DNA of 64,000 nucleotides, from contig LNGK01000004.1 in the NCBI GenBank assembly GCA_001510575.1, positions 4,090,667 to 4,154,666 on the forward strand, read 5' to 3'. This document shows, piece after piece, positions 1-10,564 of the stretch. The notes beneath the pieces were generated by a model that saw nothing but the letters and a program-made list of their open reading frames with translations, made no database searches and was not told the DNA's origin. The number at the start of each line of letters is the position of its first letter. Positions within the stretch are counted from its first letter, which is position 1. A program made the position numbers and the translations under genes. The DNA is from Knoxdaviesia capensis. Lineage: Eukaryota; Ascomycota; Sordariomycetes; Microascales; Gondwanamycetaceae.

Positions 1-408
1 CGACGACGAGGACTCCGGGGCGGCAGTGGCCTCGGCGTTGTGCAGCGAAGTGGCGTCGCTGCAGTAGGGGATGGCGGCGGGGAGAACGTCGACTGGACTG
101 GAAGTTAGCGGGACAGCTCTTTGCGGTGGCTCGGGGGCATTCGTGAGATCCGAAAAGACTGCAATTGGAGACTTACTGATGGCAACGTCGGCGCCGCAGG
201 CCTGGATCACGCAGTTCTGGGCGGCGGTGGTGATGGCCTCATAGGTGGCCTGGACGCAGATGCACCACGAATCGTCAATGGTGCAGGTCGAGGCGGAGGA
301 GACGCCCTGGGTCAGGCACTGCACCGAGCACTCGGGGAAGTAGTCCTCGACCTTGATCTGGGCAGCAGCCAGCGAGGCGGAGGCGAGGATGATGGACGAG
401 ACCTTCAT
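1..408 (-). CDS. CFEM-domain secreted protein, 5' part (runs off window)
   Basis: Two exons on the minus strand are visible: 408..177 and 92..1, which continues past the window edge. The start at 408 gives a hydrophobic signal peptide (MKVSSIILASASLAAAQ). The mature part carries eight cysteines in CFEM spacing: C-x3-C, a lone C, W-C-I-C, then N-C-x4-C, and a last Cys in the block P-A-A-I-P-Y-C just after the splice junction. The intron 176..93 has a GTAAGT donor. Of two candidate acceptors (CAG at 99..97 or 95..93), the inner one keeps the family-like V-L-P-A-A-I-P-Y-C block. CFEM proteins are extracellular or GPI-anchored fungal proteins; some bind haem and some act at plant interfaces. The visible end is Ala/Glu/Ser-rich, as in the stalk of GPI-anchored members, but the C-terminus is missing, so anchoring cannot be judged. 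Confidence 0.85.
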   Translation of the reverse strand, partial: MKVSSIILASASLAAAQIKVEDYFPECSVQCLTQGVSSASTCTIDDSWCICVQATYEAITTAAQNCVIQACGADVAISKSPIAVFSDLTNAPEPPQRAVPLTSSPVDVLPAAIPYCSDATSLHNAEATAAPESSSS

Positions 409-3400
409 GGTGACTAGAAGTAGGCGGTGGAGAGGGAGACTGTGTGAGGTGTATGTACTATGACGAGATGAGGAAGTAGTGACAGATGTCAGAAGACGGG
501 AGAAGCAGTGGTGGATGGAGGAGAAGCAAGAGAGTTGCAGTGACAAGAAGAGGGAAGAAGAGAGGAGAAGAGGAGAAGAGAAGGAAAAAAGAGAAAGAAA
601 AAAAGAAAAGAAAAAGAAGAGGGGAAGGGGGAGAAGGTAGCTCCAGCAGCTCCACGAAGGGTGGATGCCGAGAGAGCAAAAGGTATTAATTGTTGCTTCT
701 TCGCAGGTGTGGCACTGGGGTCTTCGGGGGAAACCGTCCTAAGCTTTCCACCCAGTAATGCAGCTAATACAATACACAAACAGGTACGGGCGGGTACCTC
801 TCAGAGGCAGTGAGCGCCGGGCAGGGATCCAAGCATGTGGCTTCTCTCTCGTCGACATTGCGCCGTCATAGTAGTGCCGACGGGGTCTACGGGTGGCGGG
901 AAGAGAGAGGGCAGGGCAGCTGGAGGTAAGAAAAAAAAAAAAAAGAGGAAAATTGGGGTATGTCATCAGGACTAATTGGATTGTGCCCCTGTTGGTGTAA
1001 TTTCGGGGTCCCTGTGCGGGTGGTGCGGTACGAGAGACATGCGGCGGAACGACCAGATCGGAGAGGGAGGGGAAGTGGAGAGGTGGTGATGAATGTCTTT
1101 TTTTTTTTTTTTTCTATTTCCTTCTAATACTCCAACCTTCTTTCCCTTCCAGGCTGATGGAATGGGAATTAATCTGCTGAAATACTTCCTGTTCATTTAT
1201 TCCATGTACCACTACATATATTATTGATTTGATCGGCACCCGTGGATACTCAGAGCCGCCAACCAGGTACGTCCTTCGAGCCACTCGATCCGAGGATTCC
1301 ACGCCCCCAACTTCTGGTAGTGTTCCCGCACTATTCGAAGGTGGACTCAGGCCAAGGTGACAGTCACCTTACACAAGTTCCCCCAGCACTGTACACTCGA
1401 TACAGTACACTACATACAGCATCGACAAGGAGAGGTACAGTAAGTGTATACATTTCACTTGGGCTCTCCCCCAGACGTGAAGGACCGACTTTGACCTTGC
1501 CAGCCGTCTGAAGAGCGGAGAATTGGAGGTACGCATACTTATACCCAAACGGTACTAGACCACCGATGAATTTGCTCGTATGGTTGGCTTGCTGGTGTGT
1601 TTTGGGGGGGCCGAGATAGCTTGTGTTGTTTTTTTCCAGGGAAACCAGTTGAGTGCGCCCTCATCCCACCATCCCCTAAAAGCAGAAAGCATTGGCCTAG
1701 CCAGTGGCCATTGATAGCTTACTGGAGCTTGGGATGGCTGGTGTGATTGGGGTGATGTGACCCTACCGATTGCTGCTTCTGGAAGAGGTAGGTAAGGGTT
1801 TGATAGGGTGCTTAACCGAGAGGTGGTGAAGCAGGGGATCGATTAGATGGGCTTATTGGCCAACAAGTGCGAAAGTGAAGAAGAAGGCAGGGGGAAAAAA
1901 CGAACAGAAAAAGGCCAACCAAACGTTCACCTATCAGCCGCCGTCCGAGCTCGGGGTATTATCACAGGAACTGGAAGAGTAATACTCGTATGAGACACAA
2001 CACTCATCAAGTTGGGGAAGAGTCGGCAACTTGCAAGCAAACAGACAAAAAGACAGATAAAAAAGCAAACGAAAAAGTGGGAAACCTGCCTATGGAGGCA
2101 GGGGCTGGCCAACCAAGGACGATCGATGAGTGGCCCAGTCGCAAAGGTGCAAAGACACCCGGAGCCGAGGCCCGGCACCAACAGAGAGAGTGTGTATGTG
2201 ACGAGAAACGAGAGGAACAAAACTGTGTGACAGCCTTCCCCTCTCCTCCCTGAAAATTTGCTTTTTTTTTTCGCTCCACTGATGGACAAACGGTGTGAAG
2301 TATTGGTTTGTAGGTGGCATTATAGGCCAGGGTCGCATCCCCCCGCCTCTCTGTGTCCTCATATGTACTGTAGTGGTAGCACTGACAACACTGGTGGCCT
2401 AAAGGCTACACTTTCCATTCCCAGTATGACTGTGCTGTGAAATTGGACACTCGGGGCATTGCTTACGATGCTTACGGTGGGTGGTGGTGGTTAGGGCGTT
2501 CTGTTGGGTTTGGCGATCGAGCCTGTTCCTCGACGACAAGCCGAAGACTTACACGAGATATTCTCAAACTTGGCTCCCAGACTTGGTGACCGCATACGCG
2601 AAGCAAATGTAATAGAAAATTAAAACCCGAAAGCAATTTTCGTATTGTGCTGCTTCCAGAGGCAGAGCTGATTCCAACCCAGGCCGTGGAATGCGACACA
2701 TCGGATCTGACAAGACTTCGGCGGGATTGACTTGACGTCGGGTCCTCGCCACGGCCGGGTTGCGGAGGAAGCTTTTGCAAAATTTTCACTTTATAATAAG
2801 AGAACTCTCCTAGAATGATTATCTCATTTAAACCCGATACTGCTTTACGTGCCCCCGACGTGGAAGCTTTTCGTGTACTATGAGATATTTGCACGCACAA
2901 AACACCAACGCATCAGATGATCTGATAAGATTAGATCGATTAATTAGGTTTAGCGCCGCTTCTGGGGCGTTCCAGAAGTGGTCTAGCGTGGATTTTGGGG
3001 GACCTTCTGTGCTAGTTTGCTTTGCTCTTTCCTGTGCGCCACCCACACAGGAGCGAGAGCTTTACGAAGATTGCGCCTTCGCCCACACGCATATCGCGCT
3101 GTCGTTTCCACATACTGTGAAGGCTACGATTCTCGATCAGATAATGGATGTGTGTACTGCGCGCAAGTCTACGAGAATCTTAGGGAACACGTTCTATGCT
3201 ATAAAAAATAGAAAGAAAAAAAAAACAGAAAAAAAAAATAGAAAAAAAGGAAACAAAAAACCAAAAGACAATTTGATGTGATGGGGAGAGCGGAGCTGAG
3301 AAGCAACTCCTGGTCGATTCGTCCTGGTCTTCTGGCTCTTGCAGGGTGGTGCCCTGCCCTCATTACGCAACAGCGAGGAGTCTTGCTCAGGCCCGCTCCA

Positions 3401-5201
3401 CACAGTTCGGTGGATCGGTTGGAGAGAGAATTTTTCATCTGTCGTATAGTCCTTCCAGGCAATGCTCCTGAGGCCTTCCTCGGGATGTGGCCATGATGAG
3501 GCTCTAGTCGAATCTGATAAAACTGTGTATGCATGCACGTACCTGTTGAATGTGGGTGCAAATGGGCATAGCAACACCCGACATCTCCGCTGGTGTGTGG
3601 ACATATGTACCTTACAAGTACAAGCAAGTCTCAGATCCCGTCCCGTCCCACAATACTCATTTGCGCCACCACCAAATAAGTCCCCCAAGCTTTGTGCAAT
3701 TTTTTATCAGATCAAAATCCTTCCTCGCTTGGAAGACAGGCCATATTTCATCACCCTTCTCTCCTGCTTGTGAACTGGAAGGAAGATCGTGGCAATAGCA
3801 GAAAACCTGGGTCTGCGCGCCTGACAGTGTCGCATTCTTGAAAATTATTTTGTTTTATTTTGTTTTATAGTCCCAAGCCCAAGACAAAAATCACTTGATT
3901 TCTCTTGGAAAGCAAGCAAGCGAGAAATGGTCCGAGTAAAAAAAAAAAAAAAGAGAAAATGGCTTGCCTGCGCTTCAACTCCCCTCGTCCCGGCCGAGCT
4001 CAGGCGGGGCGTTGCTCCGAGGCCTATAGGTGTGGCTACTAACCGTACCACCCCCCGAACTTCTGCTGTCTCCATCGCAGGGTTACGCGTAAACACAGGT
4101 AACTCGCCGATGTGTTATTCCCATTGCATCTGATTACAACTGTATCATACACTGCCATCGTGGTGGGCAAGGTGCGGGGAGCGTGACGCGATGGCATCAA
4201 CGGCGTAGAACCTTTTCGACTTCAACATTTTCCTCGTCCGTCCAGTACATACTCACCGTTTAAGATAGAACACAAAAAAAAAAAAAACACCCTTGATATC
4301 TAATACATGTGCATCCCCCAATGTCCAGACAAATGCCACGTCCTGGATGGTGGTGGGTTCGAGTTACATAACGAGACCCCCCTCAGTCCCACCCTTCCAT
4401 TCTCTGTCTCAACCTACGCCTAATACACCCACCCGTATATCCCGTACAGACCGCTAGAATACTTCCCCCCTTGGGGTGTTCCGCTCTTCTTTCCAAGTCG
4501 CACATGCTCAGATTCCTCCCATCCATGCTTCTCCTCCGATGCCGCTGTCTAGAGCCTCTCAGTTAATTCTAGACGTCTCGGTCTCGGCGTGCCTTGTTAG
4601 TGAGCTGCGAAATATCGGCCAGGCTAAATCTCACAATGTAACTTCATTCAGCGGCGCGACAAGAAAGCCTTGGACGAAAGAACTTGCATCTTGGAAGCGG
4701 GTGGCATCTTGTGGTGTCTAGGTACTCCGAGAGTACCCAGAGTAGCAGTCCATGTGTGGTGCAGCCAGTCTTTTCCGTTATCCTCTTCGTGTGCCATCTT
4801 TGGTCGAGGCCTTGCTGCCGCTGTCTTGGCCGACCCTCGGCCGTCGCTATCAATCAGTAACGTTTGGCACTTAGCACAGCGGCTCGTGTTGGACCCAGGA
4901 CACGCCCACACACCCCAGTAACAGCTACCGGACGTGCAGGTTCCCACCCGAGGAGAAAAAAAATATAGTAGATCCATATATGTATGCAGTGGTGCCCCCC
5001 TCTCAGTTTTTCTTTTACTGGAGAACGCCTTGCCTTTTCTTCTTAATTCTTTTCCATCTCCAACCGTGGAAAAGATCACCGTTTCCCCCCTCTAGGTGAC
5101 TTGTCAAACCCCTTTTCGAGGTCCTTTTTGTTTCTAAGGTACTGGAAGGCCCGACCTGCAGAGGAAAACCCGCGAACACACACATACAGGCAGAGCACAC
5201 C
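409..5201. other. Long spacer with no supported gene
   Basis: I see no convincing coding region here. Open frames are short, overlap on both strands and lack domain-like sequence. The segment just upstream of the CFEM gene (about 500-640) is a purine-rich (GA) tract, which is a pyrimidine-rich leader on the CFEM strand. Homopolymer A/T runs lie near 930, 1098, 3210-3250, 3936 and 4272. GATA-type sites (AGATAG at 4263-4268; TGATAG on the complement at 4847-4852) lie upstream of the siderophore transporter. Iron-repressor GATA factors bind such sites in fungi, but the motif is short and common. Confidence 0.5.
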
Positions 5202-7111
5202 ATGAAGTTCAACCCGTTCTCGTCGTCCGAGAAATCGGCGGCCGCCGAGACCTACCCGGCCGGCTCGCCGACGCCGGACAGCAAGGTCGACTCGACGGCC
5301 ATCAGCAACGAGAAGGACGTCGACAACGGCATCGACGAGGATGCCCAGACCGGAGTCAAGGCCGCCCAGGCCACCACCATGGTGTGGACGCGCAACCACA
5401 TCATCGCTGCCTACGTGCTGTAAGCTCTCCGCGAATCTCCAGACCCCGGCGACGCGGGGCCGTGAATGCTGACTCCTTTGACCTTCTCACCGCGGACCTT
5501 AGGATCTGGCTTGTCTACTTCGTCGCCTCCACCGAGGAGGTCATCGTCCGCCTGCTCAGCACCTACGTGACCAGCACCTTCCAGAGCCACAGTCTCACCG
5601 CCACCATGAACGTGGTGTCCAGCATCGTCGGCGGCCTGTCGAAGCTGCCGCTGGCCAAAATCATGGACACCTGGGGTCGGCCGCAGGGTCTGACCATCTC
5701 GCTGGTCTGCTGGGTGCTGGGCTTTGCGCTGATGGCCGGCTGCAACAACGTGCAGACCTACGCTGCCGCCCAGGTGTTTTCCGTGGTCGGGTAAGTTCTT
5801 CCTTGTACACACCTCGACCTCACGTGTCTTTGTACGTATGGCTAACCCCCCCACAGTGCCCAGGCCATCTCCTACAGCATGACCATCTTCATCGCCGATA
5901 CCTCGTCGCTGCTCAACCGCCCGCTGATGCTCGCCTTCGCCACCTCGCCGTACATCATCACCCCGTGGATCGGCGGGCCCATCAACGACCGCATCATCGC
6001 CCCCAACGGCATCGGCTGGCGCTGGGGCCACGGCATGTGGTGCATCATCACCACCGTGGTCGTCGGCCCGCTGATCGCGCTGTTCGCCTTCAACACGCAG
6101 AAGGCCAAGAAGATGGGCGTGATCCCGCGCAACGGCCCGTGGTCGCTGCGCGCCGTCGGCCGCTACTTCATCGAGGTCGACATCATCGGCCTGATCCTGC
6201 TCGCCGGCGGCATGGCGCTGTTCCTGCTGCCGTTCAGCCTGTACAACCTGCAGAGCAAGTCGTGGTCGTCGCCGATGATCATCGCCATGCTGGTGGTCGG
6301 CGTCGTGCTGCTGATTGTCTTCGTGCTGTACGAGGCCTACCTCGCGCCCGTCAAGTTCATCCCCATCCACCTGCTGGGCGACCGCACCGTGTTCTTCGGC
6401 GGCCTGATGCTCACCGCCGTCTTCTACTGCGGCAGCGTGTGGGGCAGCTACTTTGTCAGTGCGCTGATCATCGTGTGGGACCAGCGCGTCACCAAGAGCA
6501 CGTACATCAGCAACATCTACCGCACCGGCTCGTGCTTCTCGGCCGTGGTCATCGGATACTTCGTGCGCAAGTCCGGCCGCTTCCGCTGGGTGGCGCTGTA
6601 CTTCGGCCTCCCGCTGATGTCGCTCGGCGTCGGCCTGCTGGCCTACTTCCGCTACTCGTGGCAGGACATCGGCTTCATCGTCATGACCCAGCTGTTCATC
6701 GCCTTTGCCGGCGGCCCGCTGGTGGTTGCCGGTGAGATGGCCATGATGGCGCCGATCGACCACCAGCACGTGGCCGTCATCATTGCCATTCTCGACCTGT
6801 TCTGCAGTGTTGGAACCGCGGTGGGCTCGACTGTGGCCGCGGCGGTGTGGACCGGGAACTTCAAGGAGAAGCTGATCAAGTACGTGCCCGAGGGCACCCC
6901 CATTGACAGCATCTACGGCAGCATCTACTCGCAGCTGGCGTACCGCAAGGGCACTGCCATCCGCGCGGGTATCGATCTCGCCTACAGCGACATGCAGCAG
7001 CTGCTTGCTATCATTGCTGTCACTCCTTTGGTCATTGGCTTTGTGGCTGTGTTCTTCTGGCGTGACATCAAGCTGGAGAAGCTCAAGCAGACCAGAGGCA
7101 ACGTGGTTTAA
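5202..7111 (+). CDS. MFS siderophore-iron transporter (Sit1/MirB type)
   Basis: Three exons (5202..5419, 5503..5790, 5857..7111) encode 586 residues. The introns have GTAAGC/GTAAGT donors and TTAG/ACAG acceptors, and both junctions keep frame (phase 2 and phase 2). The first ~65 residues are a hydrophilic cytosolic tail; the rest is a run of hydrophobic segments consistent with the 14-helix drug:H+ antiporter-like siderophore subfamily. Family-like blocks are the early helix carrying S-T-E-E-V, the loop L-P-L-A-K-I-M-D-T-W-G-R after the second helix, and S-P-Y-I-I-T-P-W-I-G-G-P further on. Members take up ferric siderophores such as triacetylfusarinine or ferrichrome at the plasma membrane by proton symport. 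Substrate cannot be read from sequence. With the CFEM gene 4.8 kb away it may form part of an iron-acquisition neighbourhood (inference). GATA-like sites upstream would fit iron repression but are not decisive. Confidence 0.9.
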
Positions 7112-7805
7112 GGGGGACAAAAAGTCCGGCGGATGTGTGTATTGTTATTTCTAATGGAAGAGTTGAATCTACTTTTTTGTAATCAATATATGAATAGGAA
7201 GGCCAGAATTATTCCCTCTGGCCTGAGTATATTCAACGAACTTGTTTCTCTGGTCAGTGATGCGGAGTGCTATAGTGCAACCTCCCTGATATAATTTCAC
7301 CCAGAACCGCAGGACTTTCGTAGTTTTCTTAATGTATTTTGGGCCTACGATATGGGACATCCGGGCATAGACAGTCCCGAGAAGTGACCTGATTTCATCT
7401 CGGTTACACAGCAATGGTAAGACGGACAAAAGATGCACAACCCACGTCCAACCATCGGATACGACCGAGCATCCCGAGGTCGGATGTGACAAGGAAAACT
7501 CTTCCCTGCCATAACGCGAGCTACTGTCACGCGAGAATGGCACGGAACATCCGTGATGGAGACCGAAACTAGATCTGATTGATAAGATAATCCAGGGGTC
7601 CTCTCTCAGCCCTCATTTCTCGCTAGGTTGCCTGACTTGTCACTGCTCCACACCTATGTGATCCTGCATCACTTGGCAAACTGGGGTGGGATATTATCTC
7701 CCCCATCAGGCTCAAGTCACAGCAGTATCTATTATGTAACTTAAATATCGATTCTTGGTAGACGGTATGATCCTACCCGGGCGCTTCCACCAGGAAGACG
7801 CACAG
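7112..7805. other. Convergent 3' spacer
   Basis: This spacer lies between the 3' ends of the transporter (plus) and the DUF1868 gene (minus). AT-rich stretches near 7170-7195 are plausible 3'-end processing signals. I see no gene in it. Confidence 0.5.
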
Positions 7806-8531
7806 TCACGGATACGAATGACTCTCCTCCTCGCTCAGCGGCTCGGCCTCGAGATAGAACTGGCGGCTGAAGTGGAACATGTTTTCAAACGTGCAGTACT
7901 CCGGGAGCCCCAGCTGGAACTCCCGCGGCATGGTCTCATAGTGCCCATACAGCAATGCCGTCAGCTGCGCATGCTGGTCTTCTGTGAGGTGGCGGAGAAG
8001 GTAGGCGACACTTAGGTGTAGGCCGTACGTGTCGTGGCTCCGCATCCGCAGGGTTGTCGTCTTGGACAGCCTGTTGCGTATCAGGTTGACCTGGTCGAGT
8101 GTGGCCGGGGTCCTCGGCCGGACCTCGATGCCAATGCCGGACTCGAGGGTTGAGAACCCTGCGGTTTTCATCAAGATCGGCACCGTCCCATTGATGCGGA
8201 AGTCGCGGAGTACCCCGTCCATGAACTTGTCGCAGTCGTCCATCGGCGCGTCCAGCGGCACCGGCGCCGGCCACGCCCCGGGCCTGCGGGCCTGGTCGCA
8301 CGAGCCCTCGAACACCGTCATGTGCCAGCTGGCCGGCGGCAGCAGCGTGTACAGGTGGGCCAGGTCGCTGGTGCGCAGCTTCTCGTGCAACTCCAGCATC
8401 GACGCGTACAGCGGCTCCGCGGAGGCCAGGTGGCAGATGATGGTGTTGCCGCGGAACGGCTGCACGTTGCCGGCCGGGTCGAATTTGCGGGGCACCCCGT
8501 TGGGGTACTCGGGGCGGGTGAGCCGGGACAT
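7806..8531 (-). CDS. DUF1868 family 2H-phosphoesterase-like protein
   Basis: A single exon encodes 241 residues from the ATG at 8531. An in-frame ATG at 8573 would add 14 residues, but the homology-like region starts at Y-P-N-G-V-P-R-K-F-D, so the inner start is preferred. Two H-x-[ST]-h motifs, the hallmark of the 2H phosphoesterase fold, are present: H-M-T-V in the first third and H-L-S-V in the last third. The segment N-V-Q-P-F-R-G-N-T-I-I-C-H-L is typical of the fungal DUF1868 group. 2H enzymes cleave 2',3'-cyclic or related phosphodiesters in RNA or nucleotides; the substrate of this branch is not known. There is no signal peptide or membrane segment, so it is probably intracellular. It is divergent from the asparaginase-like gene downstream. 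Confidence 0.8.
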   Translation of the reverse strand: MSRLTRPEYPNGVPRKFDPAGNVQPFRGNTIICHLASAEPLYASMLELHEKLRTSDLAHLYTLLPPASWHMTVFEGSCDQARRPGAWPAPVPLDAPMDDCDKFMDGVLRDFRINGTVPILMKTAGFSTLESGIGIEVRPRTPATLDQVNLIRNRLSKTTTLRMRSHDTYGLHLSVAYLLRHLTEDQHAQLTALLYGHYETMPREFQLGLPEYCTFENMFHFSRQFYLEAEPLSEEESHSYP

Positions 8532-9125
8532 TGCGTATATTCGAACAGAGGACTCTGATCTGATAGAAGACACGGACGGCGCGGTGTTGACTTTTTGAAG
8601 GAACGGAGATATGCGGGATTCCCACCAAAGTTTCGATTATGGCCGATTCCAAAGTCTATGGAATTTGGCGACGCCCAGCTTGGCTTCAAGGTGTTGCTGG
8701 TCTCTTCATATATTCAAGGCTCAGAGTCACAGTGTCTCAAACATTGCAGATCGTGAGACCACATGGTGTCTGTATTTGGGCCTATCACGTCCATTCTGAC
8801 ATCCACGTTGCTTGAAGATGGATGTCCCGGATATTCATTCATCCAGGATCAAGTTACACCAGTAAATATGCATCACACAGACATTCCCCTCCACCACCGG
8901 GAAGTAAAGTGATGCATTAGGGTTGGGTTGGGGTTTGGGTTAGGGCTTGGACATTAGGGTTCGCGACCAGGTTTCACCTGCCAGATTGGAGTGTGATGGA
9001 CTTTTGGGATATTTCTTCCTTCTATCAATTCCGATGTCCCTTTTTCATTCTTCCTTTACTATAATTCAATTGCTACTGTGAATTTCCATCACTTCAGACA
9101 TCTTCTCTGCCAATCTCCCATTCCA
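8532..9125. other. Divergent promoter region with telomere-like run
   Basis: This is the intergenic region shared by the DUF1868 gene (minus) and the Ntn-hydrolase gene (plus). It contains a degenerate TTAGGG/TTGGG run at 8917-8960. I see no gene in it. Confidence 0.5.
8917..8960 (+). repeat. Degenerate telomere-like (TTAGGG/TTGGG) run
   Basis: The stretch reads as TTAGGG, then GTTGGG-type variants, another TTAGGG, and after a short gap another TTAGGG. It lies about 170-210 bp upstream of the Ntn-hydrolase start. TTAGGG is the telomere repeat of most filamentous ascomycetes, so this is an interstitial telomere-like motif. Similar short motifs recur elsewhere in the window. Confidence 0.75.
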
Positions 9126-10325
9126 ATGCACGCTCATCTTTACCAGAAATGCCCTCTTTGGGCACTGCTATTATGGACCTCCGCGGCGGTCGCGCGCTTG
9201 GATCGCAGCCTCCACGCCGATGCCACGAAGAACGCACAAGCGGCGCCTGAGAATGCCATGTTCCCGCTGGTCGTGAATACCTGGGGCGGTGCCTTCACGG
9301 CGACGACCGACGCGGCGTTCCTGGCGCTGGACAAGCGGGGCCTGTCGGTGATCGACGCGGTCGAGATCGGCTGCACGGCGTGCGAGCGGGCGCAGTGCGA
9401 CACCACGGTGGGGTTCGGCGGGTCGCCGGACGAGAACTGCGAGACGACGCTCGATGCGATGATCATGGACGGCGCGACCATGAAGTCGGGTGCCGTGGCC
9501 GGGCTGCGGCGCGTGCGGAGCGCGATCTCCGTGGCGCGGGCCGTGCTGGAGCGGACGCGCCATACGCTGCTGGCCGGTGACTTGGCGACGCAGTTTGCCG
9601 TGCAGAACGGCTTCATTGAGGAGAACCTGGCCACGGAGGCTAGTCAAAAGACGTGCCAGGCTTGGAAGACTGGTCAGTGCCAGCCGAACTACCGCATTGC
9701 CGTGTCCCCCGATCCCGCCAAGTTCTGCGGGCCGTACCTGCCCGGAGCTCGACCCCCGCATCTCGGATCCGTCGAAGCTGCGCCGCTGGTTGTCGATGCC
9801 CCGGGCACCAACGAGAACACCGGCGAGGCATGGGCGGCCGTGCAGGACCACGACTACCACCACGACCGCAGTGCCGGTCAAACCGCCCACCAGGCATCGC
9901 ACGACACGGTCTCTGTGGTGGTGATCGACGGCTTTGGCGCGATGGCAGCCGGCACATCGACGAACGGCGCGTCACACAAGATCCCCGGCCGCGTCGGCGA
10001 CGGCCCGATCACCGGCAGCGGATCATACGTGGACTCGGACGTCGGCGGCTGCGGCTCGACCGGCGACGGCGACATCATGATGCGTTTCCTGCCGTGCTAC
10101 CAGGCGGTCGAGAACCTGCGCAGCGGCATGTCGGCGAAGCTCGCCGCGGAGGATGCGGTGCGGAGGATGCTGCGCAAGTACCCGGATGTGTCCAGCGGGC
10201 TGGTCGTGGTGGCGAAGGACGGGCAGCATGCGGGGGCGGCGTCGGGCTGGACGTTCACGTACTCGTACCGCGCGCGGGGTATGAATGCGACTGAGGTCGT
10301 CAATGTCCAACCGCTCGTCGCGTGA
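9126..10325 (+). CDS. Secreted N4-(beta-N-acetylglucosaminyl)-L-asparaginase (Ntn hydrolase)
   Basis: This intronless gene encodes 399 residues from the ATG at 9126. An upstream in-frame ATG at 9078 would place 16 polar residues before the signal peptide and is less likely. A signal peptide ends near A-A-V-A-R. The N-terminal half contains F-P-L-V-V-N-T-W and the conserved G-F-G-G-S-P-D-E-N-C-E-T-T-L-D-A-M-I-M-D-G block of aspartylglucosaminidases. The autocatalytic site is H-D-T-V, with the Thr codon at 9906-9908. Cleavage before this Thr would create alpha and beta chains, with Thr as the nucleophile. Downstream G-A-M-A-A-G-T-S-T-N-G and G-R-V-G-D-G-P-I-T-G-S-G match the substrate-binding loops. 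The enzyme cleaves the GlcNAc-Asn bond of deglycosylated Asn-glycans. A secretory or vacuolar site is expected. Confidence 0.9.
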   Translation: MHAHLYQKCPLWALLLWTSAAVARLDRSLHADATKNAQAAPENAMFPLVVNTWGGAFTATTDAAFLALDKRGLSVIDAVEIGCTACERAQCDTTVGFGGSPDENCETTLDAMIMDGATMKSGAVAGLRRVRSAISVARAVLERTRHTLLAGDLATQFAVQNGFIEENLATEASQKTCQAWKTGQCQPNYRIAVSPDPAKFCGPYLPGARPPHLGSVEAAPLVVDAPGTNENTGEAWAAVQDHDYHHDRSAGQTAHQASHDTVSVVVIDGFGAMAAGTSTNGASHKIPGRVGDGPITGSGSYVDSDVGGCGSTGDGDIMMRFLPCYQAVENLRSGMSAKLAAEDAVRRMLRKYPDVSSGLVVVAKDGQHAGAASGWTFTYSYRARGMNATEVVNVQPLVA

Positions 10326-10564
10326 GAGCCGCGATGGCTGAGTTCCTTCTTCTATATTGGAACCAGCGTTATGACGGATACCCCGGGTGGTGGGCAGTTT
10401 GTGAGTTTGCGAGTATCTAGATGTTAGTCGCGGGGATTACATGCATTGATATTCATTTTCTTTTCTTAGCATCATAACAGCAGCATAATTGTCTTAGATC
10501 ACGATAGATATATTATATCTCGGATACGTTTTATATATAGAAACAGCACATTGTCTATGCACGA

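Noticed and set aside
2472..3688. Overlapping 130-165-codon frames on both strands
   Set aside because: Overlapping frames on opposite strands, no homology-like blocks and many homopolymers; not supported as genes.
4263..4852. GATA-type sites upstream of the siderophore transporter as iron-repressor sites
   Set aside because: The motif is too short and common, and the extended ATCWGATAA form was not found; noted only as context.
5411..7120. 569-codon frame on the minus strand over the siderophore transporter
   Set aside because: It is a shadow of the GC-rich third-position pattern of the transporter: composition is His/Asp/Gln-rich and no family fits.
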